Assembly (NCBI RefSeq): GCF_900091525.1
Contig: NZ_FMCU01000034.1
Span: 1-45,587 of the forward strand
Direction of reading: 5' to 3'
DNA: 45,587 bases
Source of the DNA: Micromonospora matsumotoense
GTDB taxonomy: Bacteria; Actinomycetota; Actinomycetes; Mycobacteriales; Micromonosporaceae
The position numbers were made by a program, and so were the translations under genes. Each line of letters opens with the position of its first letter. Positions within the stretch are counted from its first letter, which is position 1. Below, piece by piece: positions 24,812-32,193 of the stretch. The notes beneath the pieces are model-generated. The model made no database searches, was not told the DNA's origin, and worked only from the letters and a program-made list of their open reading frames with translations.

Positions 24812-24993
24812 TCCCCAGGGTGCCCCGGGGTCTGCCGGCTGCCCGGTCTCCTGCGGGTGACCGGCACGGCGTGTCCCGCGCTGCGCGCCGTGTCCGCCAC
24901 ACGAGCTTTCGCCGGTTTTGGGGAAAGATGAGAGTTCGGGCGGTTTTGCGGGTCATGCTGAGCGGGTCCTGACGACTCCTGCGGGGAGTACTG
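24812..24993. other. Intergenic region before the PBP gene
   Basis: Contains an imperfect inverted repeat around 24861-24893 (GGCACGGCG ... CGCCGTGTC), which may terminate the prmC-tsaC-phosphatase unit. A less GC-rich stretch follows (CGGTTTTGGGGAAAGATGAG, 24913-24932) and may carry the PBP promoter. The rfe glycosyltransferase found here in Mycobacterium and Streptomyces is absent. Confidence 0.35.
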
Positions 24994-27114
24994 ATGATCC
25001 GGACCCACCTCGACAAGGCGTTCACCGTGTTGATCGCCGGCGTGCTCGCCGGTCTGGTGCTGGCGGCGGCGGCCCTGCCGCTCGCCCTGGTGTTCGGCAT
25101 CGGCTTCGGCGGGCTCGCGTCCTCCTATGCCGAGCTGCCCAACACGCTGCGCACCCCACCCACCGCCCAACGCTCCACCCTGTACGCGGCCGACGGCGTC
25201 ACCCTGATCACCTCGTTCTACACCGAGGACCGGGTGGACGTGCCGCTGGCCAAGGTGGCACCGGTGATGCGGCAGGCCATCGTGGCCGCCGAGGACGCCC
25301 GGTTCTACCAGCACCGGGGCGTCGACCTGCGGGGGGTGGTCCGGGCGTTCACCGTCAACCAGCGCGACGGCCGGGCCCGGCAGGGCGCCTCCACACTGAC
25401 CATGCAGTACGTCCGCAACGTGCTCAGCAACGACCCCCGGTTGACCAAGGAGCAGCGGAAGAGGGCCACCGAGATCAGCACCGCCCGCAAGCTCCAGGAG
25501 ATGCGGTACGCCCTGGCGTTGGAGCGCGAGCTGACCAAGGACGAGATCCTCACCCGCTACCTCAACATCGCCTACTTCGGCGCCGGGGCGTACGGCATCG
25601 CCGCCGCGACCAAGCGGTACTTCTCCACCACCCCGGCCCGGCTGACCCTGGCCCAGGCGTCGCTGCTGGCCGGCCTGGTCCGCTCCCCGGACACCGACGA
25701 TCCGATCAACGGCGACGCCGACGCGGCACTGACCCGCCGGTCGTACGTGCTGGACCGGATGGTGGCGCTGGCCCAGATCCCGGCGGCCGACGCGGCGGTG
25801 GCCCGGGACGCCCCGCTGACGTTGCGCCCCAGCCGGACGCCGAACGACTGCACCGCCGTGCCCGAGCAGCGCAACGACTGGGGGTTCTTCTGCGACTGGT
25901 TCACCCAGTGGTGGAGCGACCAGCCCGCCTTCGGCGCCACCGCCGCCGAGCGGCAGGACAACCTGCGCCGGGGTGGCTTCCGGATCGTCTCCTCGCTCGA
26001 CCCGGCCGTGCAGCGGGCCGCCGTACGTCAGTCGACCGACATCTACGACGTCGACGATCCCCGGGCGGCGCCGGTGGCGGTGGTCCAGCCGGGCACCGGG
26101 CGGGTGCTCGCCCTGGCGGTGAACCGGCACTACAGCGTCACCCCCAACCCGGCCGGGCAGCGGAACTACCCGAACACGGTCAACCAGCTGATCGCCGGTG
26201 GCAACGGCATCGAGGGATACCAGGCCGGCTCGACGTTCAAGCTGTTCACCCTGCTGGCCGCCCTGGAGTCCGGGCGGCCACTGGAGACGGGCTTCGTCGC
26301 GCCCAGCCGGATCGTGACCCGGTTCCCGACCGACGACGCCCGGGCCAGCTGCGGCGGCCGGTGGTGCCCGGTCAACGCCACCCCCGAGTGGATGGACGGT
26401 TACCGCACCATGTGGACCGCCTTCGGCCGCTCGGTGAACACCTATTTCGCCTGGCTGACCGAGCAGATCGGCGCGGACCGGGTGGTGGAGATGGCCGAGC
26501 GGCTGGGCATCCGGTTCCGCGCCCCCGACGACGCCGAACTGGCCCGGTCCGGGGCCCGCGACTGGGGGGCGTTCACCCTGGGGGTGTCCTCCACCACCCC
26601 GCTCGACCTGGCCAACGCGTACGCCACGGTGGCCGCCGAGGGGACCTGGTGTGCGCCGCTGCCGGTCGTGTCGATCAGGGACAACGCCGGGAAGGAGGTG
26701 GCCGCCGGCCGGCCGGACTGCCGGCAGGTGGTCGATACCGAGGTGGCCCGGGCCGCCGCCGATGCGGCCCGCTGCCCGGTCGGCGACCAGTCGATGTACC
26801 GCCGCTGCGACGGCGGCACGGCGGAGAAGCTCCGCCCGGGGCTGGGTCGCCCGGTGGCCGGCAAGACCGGCAGCTCGGAGCGGAACGAGACCGAGTCGGT
26901 GGTGGCCTTCACCCCGCAGCTCGCGGTCGCCCAGATCGCCGCCAACCCGGACGATCCCCGCGACGCCGTCGGCGCGGCGGTCCAGTCCCGGATGGTCGAC
27001 GCGGTGGGCCGCATCCTGGCCGCCGCCCTGGCCGACGCCCCGGTCCGGGACTTCGTCCCGCCCAACGAGTCGATCACCTACCGTCCCGTCCCCACCCCCC
27101 GCGACGGCAACTGA
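24994..27114 (+). CDS. Class A penicillin-binding protein (transglycosylase/transpeptidase)
   Basis: A bifunctional peptidoglycan synthase of 706 aa. One membrane anchor lies at about residues 10-35. The GT51 glycosyltransferase domain has catalytic E100 in AAEDARFYQHRGVD, then GASTLTMQYVRN and YLNIAYFGAGAYGIAAA. The transpeptidase domain has the serine motif S413-T-F-K416, the second motif S480-V-N482 and K624-T-G626, so both activities should be intact. There is no PASTA domain and the C-terminus ends soon after KTG. A GGGGAG ribosome site precedes the ATG. It is convergent with the SDR gene and separated from it by one palindrome. Confidence 0.93.
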   Translation: MIRTHLDKAFTVLIAGVLAGLVLAAAALPLALVFGIGFGGLASSYAELPNTLRTPPTAQRSTLYAADGVTLITSFYTEDRVDVPLAKVAPVMRQAIVAAEDARFYQHRGVDLRGVVRAFTVNQRDGRARQGASTLTMQYVRNVLSNDPRLTKEQRKRATEISTARKLQEMRYALALERELTKDEILTRYLNIAYFGAGAYGIAAATKRYFSTTPARLTLAQASLLAGLVRSPDTDDPINGDADAALTRRSYVLDRMVALAQIPAADAAVARDAPLTLRPSRTPNDCTAVPEQRNDWGFFCDWFTQWWSDQPAFGATAAERQDNLRRGGFRIVSSLDPAVQRAAVRQSTDIYDVDDPRAAPVAVVQPGTGRVLALAVNRHYSVTPNPAGQRNYPNTVNQLIAGGNGIEGYQAGSTFKLFTLLAALESGRPLETGFVAPSRIVTRFPTDDARASCGGRWCPVNATPEWMDGYRTMWTAFGRSVNTYFAWLTEQIGADRVVEMAERLGIRFRAPDDAELARSGARDWGAFTLGVSSTTPLDLANAYATVAAEGTWCAPLPVVSIRDNAGKEVAAGRPDCRQVVDTEVARAAADAARCPVGDQSMYRRCDGGTAEKLRPGLGRPVAGKTGSSERNETESVVAFTPQLAVAQIAANPDDPRDAVGAAVQSRMVDAVGRILAAALADAPVRDFVPPNESITYRPVPTPRDGN

Positions 27115-27133
27115 CCCCGCCCCGGGGGCGGGG
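27115..27133. terminator. Bidirectional terminator between PBP and SDR genes
   Basis: CCCCGCCCC (27115-27123), G, GGGGCGGGG (27125-27133): a perfect 9-bp palindrome that fills nearly the whole 21-nt gap between two convergent stop codons. Confidence 0.6.
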
Positions 27134-27135
27134 GA

Positions 27136-28596
27136 TCAGCGGGTCGGGGCGTGGCCGGCGATGTTGCGGGCCATGCCGCCGAAGATGACGGCGTGGAAGG
27201 GCGCCACCGAGTGCCAGTAGAGGTGGCCGGGGAGACCGCGGGGGAGGAAGACGGCGCGTTGGACGTACCGGCTGCGGCCCTCGCCGGCCGGCTCGGCGCG
27301 TAGCTCCAGCCAGGCGCGACCGGGCAGCCGCATCTCGGCGCGCAGCCGCAGCAGTTCGCCGGGGACGATCTCCTCCACCCGCCAGAAGTCCAGCGCCTCG
27401 CCGACCTGGAGGTGGTGCGGGTCGCGCCGGCCCCGACGCAGCCCCACCCCGCCGACCAGCCGGTCCAGCCAGCCGCGTACCGACCAGGCGAGCGGGAACG
27501 AGTACCAGCCGTGCTCGCCGCCGACGCCCTCGATGACCCGCCAGAGCGCACCCGGCGGAGCGTCGACCTCACGTTCCCGCACGTCGGTGTAGACAGTGCC
27601 GCCGGACCAGTCCGGATCCGACGGCAGCGGCTCGGCCGGCGCGTCCGGGCCGCTCGCGTTCGACCAGCGGGTCTCCACCTGGGCGTCGCGCACCTTGGTC
27701 AGGGCCAGCGCGACGGCGTCGTCGAAGCCGGTTAGCCCACCCGGCGGGTCGGGCAGCCAGCGGGCGACGTCGTGCTCGTGCGCCACCGCCTCGTGGATCA
27801 GGCTCTCCACCAGCGGGCGGGCGATCGCGTTCGGCACCGGGGTGATCAACCCCACCCAGTGCGAGGAGAGCGCCGGGGTCAGCGGGCGGACCGGCACGAT
27901 GATCCGGCGGCGCAGGCCGGCGACCTGCGCGTAGCGCTGCATCATCTCCCGGAAGGTCAGCACGTCCGGGCCGCCGATGTCGAAGGCCCGGTCCACCTCG
28001 GGCGGCAGGGTGGCGCAGCCGACCAGATAGCGCAGCACGTCCCGGACGGCGATCGGCTGGATCCGGTTGCGGACCCACCGGGGGGTGACCATGGCCGGCA
28101 GCCGTTCGGTGAGGTAACGCAGCATCTCGAACGAGGCCGACCCGGACCCGATGATCACGGCGGCCCGCAGCACCACCGTGGGCACCTCGCCGGCCAGCAG
28201 GATCCGGGCCACCTCGGCCCGGGACCGCAGGTGCGGCGACGGCACCCCGCCACCGGCCGCCGGCTCCGGCCCACCCAGGTAGACGATCCGGCGTACGCCG
28301 GCGGCCGCGGCGGCCGCGGCGAAGTGGGTGGCGGCCTCCCGGTCGGCGGCCTCGAAGTCGCCCTGCCCGAGCGAGTGCACCAGGTAGTACGCGACGTCGA
28401 CGTCGGCGAACGCGGCCGGCAGCGTCTCGGGTTTGCGCAGGTCCCCCTCGGCCACCTCGGCGCGGGCCGCCCAGGGCACGTCGCGCAGCCGACCCGCCTT
28501 GCGGGCCAGACAGCGCACCTGGTGCCCCTCGGCCAGCAGCCGGGGCGCGAGTCGTCCACCGATGTAGCCGGTGGCGCCGGTGACGAGGCATCTCAC
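27136..28596 (-). CDS. SDR-type NAD(P)-binding protein fused to DUF2867
   Basis: A 486-aa protein. The N-terminal extended/atypical SDR domain (about residues 1-290) has the dinucleotide motif VTGATGYIGGRL at residues 5-16, LVHSLGQGDFEAADREAA and VVLRAAVIIGSGSASFEM. The C-terminal DUF2867 domain (about 330-480) is related to START-like folds. Homologues are annotated as SDR oxidoreductases or NAD(P)H-binding proteins; the substrate is unknown. I chose GTG at 28596, which puts the Rossmann strand right at the start; GTG at 28602 is equally possible. It is divergent from the ATP synthase cluster. Confidence 0.8.
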   Translation of the reverse strand: MRCLVTGATGYIGGRLAPRLLAEGHQVRCLARKAGRLRDVPWAARAEVAEGDLRKPETLPAAFADVDVAYYLVHSLGQGDFEAADREAATHFAAAAAAAGVRRIVYLGGPEPAAGGGVPSPHLRSRAEVARILLAGEVPTVVLRAAVIIGSGSASFEMLRYLTERLPAMVTPRWVRNRIQPIAVRDVLRYLVGCATLPPEVDRAFDIGGPDVLTFREMMQRYAQVAGLRRRIIVPVRPLTPALSSHWVGLITPVPNAIARPLVESLIHEAVAHEHDVARWLPDPPGGLTGFDDAVALALTKVRDAQVETRWSNASGPDAPAEPLPSDPDWSGGTVYTDVREREVDAPPGALWRVIEGVGGEHGWYSFPLAWSVRGWLDRLVGGVGLRRGRRDPHHLQVGEALDFWRVEEIVPGELLRLRAEMRLPGRAWLELRAEPAGEGRSRYVQRAVFLPRGLPGHLYWHSVAPFHAVIFGGMARNIAGHAPTR

Positions 28597-28617
28597 GGTC
28601 ACCAGTGTGCGGCTCCG

Positions 28618-28623
28618 TAGACT
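28618..28623 (+). promoter_or_regulatory. -10 element upstream of the atp cluster
   Basis: TAGACT ends 8 nt before a GTG at 28632 that opens a 36-codon ORF leading into atpI. This fits a leaderless transcript and may be the first promoter of the ATP synthase genes. No -35 consensus is clear. Confidence 0.45.
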
Positions 28624-28631
28624 CTTTCGCT

Positions 28632-28742
28632 GTGGAGAACGTGAAGCAGACCTTGTGGGGGCCGGCCCTCGACCGGCGCGATGCCACTGGTCCGGGGCTG
28701 GTCCGGCTGGTCGTCGGCGGTCCGGTGGACCCGCGTGGCTGA
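28632..28742 (+). CDS. 36-codon leaderless upstream ORF overlapping atpI
   Basis: The GTG at 28632 opens a 36-aa ORF beginning VENVKQTLWGPALDRRD. Its stop (28740-28742) overlaps the proposed GTG start of atpI at 28735. With a -10 hexamer 8 nt upstream it would be the first codon on the mRNA. No family is recognised and the peptide itself may not matter; it could couple translation into atpI. Support is positional only. Confidence 0.35.
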   Translation: MENVKQTLWGPALDRRDATGPGLVRLVVGGPVDPRG

Positions 28743-29160
28743 GCCGGGGGTGCGCGCGCCGGTGGTGGCCGACGACCGGGGTTGGCGGTTGCGCCACCTG
28801 CCGGTGCTGCTGGCCGCCTCGGCGGCGTTGGGGGCGGTCGCGGCGGTGGTCGGCGGGCTGACCGGCGGCGGGGCCGCGGCGGCGGGCGCGGCGGCCGGGG
28901 TGGCGGTGACCGTACTCAGCTACACCCTGACCACGGTGGTGCTGGCCTGGGCCGACGCGATCAACCCGCAGCTGGTGCTGCCGCTCGGGCTGGGCCTGTA
29001 CGTCGCCAAGTTCACCCTGCTGGGGGTGGTCATGGTGGCGGTGGCGTCGACCGGGTGGGACGGGCTGATTCCGCTCTGTGCCGGCATCGCCGCCGGCGTG
29101 GCGGTCTGGACCGGAGTGCACATCTGGTGGCTGACCAGCGGGTCTTCTCGCCGACCATGA
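28735..29160 (+). CDS. atpI: AtpI-like membrane protein
   Basis: A 141-aa hydrophobic protein with about four membrane segments (about residues 21-42, 45-70, 74-98 and 105-127), placed where actinobacteria carry atpI. AtpI-type proteins help assemble the Fo c-ring or import Mg2+. The GTG at 28735 overlaps the end of a 36-codon upstream ORF and has a GGTGGA stretch 5 nt upstream; an in-frame ATG at 28681 would add 18 residues. The family is assigned mainly from position and topology. A second AtpI/AtpZ-type gene follows at 29339. Confidence 0.65.
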   Translation: MAEPGVRAPVVADDRGWRLRHLPVLLAASAALGAVAAVVGGLTGGGAAAAGAAAGVAVTVLSYTLTTVVLAWADAINPQLVLPLGLGLYVAKFTLLGVVMVAVASTGWDGLIPLCAGIAAGVAVWTGVHIWWLTSGSSRRP

Positions 29161-29322
29161 GTCCGGCGTCCCACCTGGTGGACGGGTATGCGACTGTCGG
29201 CGTGCGGTCATTCTCTCACTGGCCTAAGGGGAGTAGCGTGCCCCCAGACGATGGAGCCCGCCCGACGCCCACACAACGACGGTTGTGCGGGGGGTGAGGC
29301 ACAGCCTCGTCTCCCCGGCTGA

Positions 29323-29328
29323 TATCGT
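29323..29328 (+). promoter_or_regulatory. Possible -10 element before atpZ
   Basis: TATCGT ends 10 nt before the ATG at 29339, where no ribosome site is visible. It may be a second promoter of the atp operon with a leaderless or very short-leader mRNA. Confidence 0.3.
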
Positions 29329-29338
29329 TCGCCCCGTC

Positions 29339-29575
29339 ATGGCTGGTGACCAAACCCCCCAACCCACCGGCGGTCCGGACGACGTTCCGACCGGCGCCGG
29401 TCAGGGCTGGACCGCGCTCTCGTACCTCGTCGGGGGCATGCTCGTCTGGGGTTTCATCGGCTGGCTGGTCGACCAGTGGCTCGACTCCGGCGGCATCGCC
29501 ACCGGGATCGGTGTCGTGCTCGGCATGGCCGGGGGGATCATCCTGGTCGTCCGCCGGCTCGGCACGCCTACATAG
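29339..29575 (+). CDS. AtpZ/AtpI-family protein
   Basis: A 78-aa protein with two membrane helices: about residues 25-45 (ALSYLVGGMLVWGFIGWLVD) and about 50-72 (ATGIGVVLGMAGGIILVVRRL). The hairpin with GWLVDQWLDS is typical of the ATPase_gene1/AtpZ family, small proteins encoded at the head of F-type ATP synthase operons and linked to Mg2+ or Ca2+ transport and Fo assembly. It is followed after 11 nt by atpB. The start lacks a ribosome site. Confidence 0.8.
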   Translation: MAGDQTPQPTGGPDDVPTGAGQGWTALSYLVGGMLVWGFIGWLVDQWLDSGGIATGIGVVLGMAGGIILVVRRLGTPT

Positions 29576-29586
29576 GAAGGGACGCG

Positions 29587-30384
29587 GTGTTCGGACAGGC
29601 GAACGTCCTGGCAGCGGGCCAGGCGGCATTCCCACCCAGCGTGGAGGACTTCTACCTGCCCAGCATCCTGCCCTGGGGTGCGCACGACTCGTACTGGTTC
29701 ACCAAGATCACGGCGATGGTCTGGGTCGCCGTCGGCATCCTGATCATCTTCTTCCTGGCGACCTACCGGAAGCCGCAGCTGGTCCCGACCAAGAAGCAGT
29801 GGCTCGCCGAGTCGATCTACGGCTTCGTGCGCAACAACATCGCGGTCGACATGCTCGGGCACCGGGGGGTGCGGTTCGCGCCGTACTTCACCACGCTGTT
29901 CTGCTTCGTGCTGCTGACCAACCTCTTCGCGATCGTGCCGCTGTTCCAGATCTCGCCGAACTCGCACATCGCCTTCCCGGCGATCCTCGCGGTGATCAGC
30001 TACGTGCTGTTCAACTACATCGGCATCCGGCAACACGGCTTCGTGAAATACTTCAAGAACTCTCTGGTTCCGCCGGCGCCCTGGTTCATCCTGCCGCTGC
30101 TGATCCCGATCGAGATCTTCTCGACCTTCATCGTCCGGCCGTTCTCGCTGGCCGTTCGTCTGTTCGCCAACATGTTCGCCGGGCACATGCTGCTGCTGGT
30201 CTTCACGCTCGGTGGCTTCGCGATGCTCAGCGCCAACGCCTGGCTCGCACCGGTCTCGGTGCTGTCCTGGGTGATGACCATCGCGCTCACCTTCCTCGAG
30301 TTCCTGGTCATCTGCCTGCAGGCCTACGTCTTCACCGTCCTCACCGCAAGCTACGTGCAGGGCGCGCTCGCCGACGAGCACTGA
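29587..30384 (+). CDS. atpB: ATP synthase subunit a
   Basis: Membrane stator subunit of Fo with the proton half-channels. It is 265 aa with five to six transmembrane helices. The essential Arg is in the conserved helix FSLAVRLFANMFAGH (about residues 190-204), facing the c-ring Glu. The GTG start is preceded by AGGAAGGGA. It is first in the contiguous series atpB-E-F-H-A-G-D. Confidence 0.95.
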   Translation: MFGQANVLAAGQAAFPPSVEDFYLPSILPWGAHDSYWFTKITAMVWVAVGILIIFFLATYRKPQLVPTKKQWLAESIYGFVRNNIAVDMLGHRGVRFAPYFTTLFCFVLLTNLFAIVPLFQISPNSHIAFPAILAVISYVLFNYIGIRQHGFVKYFKNSLVPPAPWFILPLLIPIEIFSTFIVRPFSLAVRLFANMFAGHMLLLVFTLGGFAMLSANAWLAPVSVLSWVMTIALTFLEFLVICLQAYVFTVLTASYVQGALADEH

Positions 30385-30484
30385 TCCACCGGGCGGGGGC
30401 TCGCCAGCGAGCACTGACCAGTCGCGTACCAACAGTTGTCGTACCGCGTGAGAGTCACGCGTGATAACCAGGAGGAACCCACTA

Positions 30485-30718
30485 ATGGACATCTACGCCG
30501 CGGTAGAGGGCAGCACCGCCGCCATCGGCTACGGCCTCGCCGCCATCGGCCCGGGCATCGGCGTCGGCCTGGTCTTCGCCGCCTACATCCAGTCGACCGC
30601 CCGCCAGCCCGAGTCGTCCCGGATGACCCTGCCGTACGTCTGGATCGGCTTCGCCGTCATCGAGGCGCTCGCGCTGCTGGGCATCGCCTTCGGCTTCATC
30701 TGGGCCGGCGACATCTGA
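30485..30718 (+). CDS. atpE: ATP synthase subunit c
   Basis: A 77-aa proteolipid forming the rotating c-ring. It is a two-helix hairpin with a glycine-rich first helix (GYGLAAIGPGIGVGLVF), the polar loop ARQPE, and the proton-carrying Glu60 in VIEALALLG. An AGGAGG ribosome site lies 7-8 nt before the ATG, suiting the high expression needed for ring stoichiometry. In mycobacteria this subunit is the bedaquiline target. Confidence 0.97.
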   Translation: MDIYAAVEGSTAAIGYGLAAIGPGIGVGLVFAAYIQSTARQPESSRMTLPYVWIGFAVIEALALLGIAFGFIWAGDI

Positions 30719-30745
30719 TCCAGCCCCTCTGACCGGAGGTCTCTC

Positions 30746-31285
30746 ATGTTTCTCCTCGCCGCTGAGGGTGGTGAGTCGACGCACAACCCGATCCTCCCGA
30801 TCTGGCAGGAGATCGTGGTGGGAAGCGTCGCCTTCGCCGTGCTCTGCTTCGTGCTGATGAAGTTCGTCTTCCCCCGTATGGAACAGACGTTCCAGGCTCG
30901 GGTCGACGCGATCGAGGGCGGTATCAAGCGCGCCGAGGCCGCCCAGGCCGAGGCCAACCAGCTCCTCGAGCAATACCGCGCGCAGCTCGCCGAGGCGCGC
31001 ACCGACGCCGCGAAGATCCGGGACGACGCCCGGGCCGACGCGGAGGGCATCCGGCAGGACATCCTCGGCAAGGCACGTGAGGAGTCCGACCGGATCATTG
31101 CGGCCGGCAAGGAGCAACTCGCCGCCGAGCGGGCCACCATCGTGCGTGAGCTGCGCACCGAGGTCGGCACCATCGCGGTCGACCTGGCCAGCAAGATCGT
31201 CGGGGAGTCGCTGGCCGACGAGGCGCGCCGCAAGGGCACCGTGGACCGGTTCCTGAGCAACCTCGAGAGCACGGGGGCCCGCTGA
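30746..31285 (+). CDS. atpF: ATP synthase subunit b
   Basis: A 179-aa peripheral-stalk subunit with one N-terminal membrane helix (about residues 22-42, VVGSVAFAVLCFVLMKFVF) and a long charged alpha-helical coiled-coil rich in Ala, Glu, Arg and Gln. A CGGAGG ribosome site is present. The stop overlaps the atpH start (TGATG at 31283-31287). It is separate from delta here, whereas M. tuberculosis has a fused b-delta protein. Confidence 0.95.
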   Translation: MFLLAAEGGESTHNPILPIWQEIVVGSVAFAVLCFVLMKFVFPRMEQTFQARVDAIEGGIKRAEAAQAEANQLLEQYRAQLAEARTDAAKIRDDARADAEGIRQDILGKAREESDRIIAAGKEQLAAERATIVRELRTEVGTIAVDLASKIVGESLADEARRKGTVDRFLSNLESTGAR

Positions 31286-32106
31286 TGCAGGCCGCCAGCC
31301 GGGAGTCGTACGGGATCGCGGCCGAGCGCCTCGACGCGTACGTCCGCGGTGCGGAGCCGTCGGCGGTGGCCACCACCGCCGACGACATCCTCTCCGTCGC
31401 CGCCCTGTTGCGGGGCGAGCCGCGGCTGCGCCGGGCGCTGTCCGACCCGGCCCGCACCGGCGACGACCGTGCCGGGCTGCTCAACGGCATCCTGGCCGGC
31501 AAGATCGGCGCGGACGCGCTCGACCTGCTGACCGGCCTGGTCGCCGGCCGTTGGTCGACGCCGTCGGAGCTGCTCGACGGCACCGAGCGGCTCGGGGTGG
31601 AGGCGCTGCTGGCCAGCGCCGACTCCGCCGGCGACCTCGGTGAGGTCGAGGACGAGCTGTTCCGCTTCGGCCAGGTGGTCACCGGTCAGTCCGCGCTCTC
31701 CGCGGCGCTGGCCGACCCGATCGCCCCGGCCGGGCAGCGGGCCGCGTTGGCCCGGGAGCTGCTCGACGGCAAGGCCCGACCGGTCACCGTCCGCCTCGTC
31801 GAGGTGGCCCTCGGCGGGTTCGGGGGACGCTCCTTCACCGGGGCGCTCACCCGGCTGGTCGAGCTGGCCGCCGATCGGCGGGACCGCCAGGTCGCGTACG
31901 TGACCGTGGCCGCCCCGTTGAGCGAGTCCGACGAGCGACGGCTCGGTGCCCGCCTCTCCGCGATGTACGGTCGAGAGGTTTCCGTCAAGCAGACGGTCGA
32001 CCCGGAGGTGCTCGGTGGGGTGAGCGTGCGGGTCGGTTCCGACCTGTACGACGGCACCGTCCTGCGCCGCCTCAACGAGACCCGCAACGCGCTCGTGAAG
32101 CGCTGA
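31285..32106 (+). CDS. atpH: ATP synthase subunit delta
   Basis: OSCP/delta subunit that links the peripheral stalk to the top of F1. At 273 aa it is longer than the usual 180 aa, as is common in actinobacteria, with an extra N-terminal helical region. The C-terminal family signature is EVLGGVSVRVGSDLYDGTVLRRLN. Its start overlaps the atpF stop. An 87-nt gap with a less GC-rich end (GAATTTTAAGGAAG) precedes atpA. Confidence 0.94.
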   Translation: MQAASRESYGIAAERLDAYVRGAEPSAVATTADDILSVAALLRGEPRLRRALSDPARTGDDRAGLLNGILAGKIGADALDLLTGLVAGRWSTPSELLDGTERLGVEALLASADSAGDLGEVEDELFRFGQVVTGQSALSAALADPIAPAGQRAALARELLDGKARPVTVRLVEVALGGFGGRSFTGALTRLVELAADRRDRQVAYVTVAAPLSESDERRLGARLSAMYGREVSVKQTVDPEVLGGVSVRVGSDLYDGTVLRRLNETRNALVKR

Positions 32107-32193
32107 CCAGCGGCCTCGCCGCCCTTTGATCGACGCCATTCGGACCGGTCGGTACTAGGTATCCCGGGCCCCTGAATTTTAAGGAAGCAGAGG

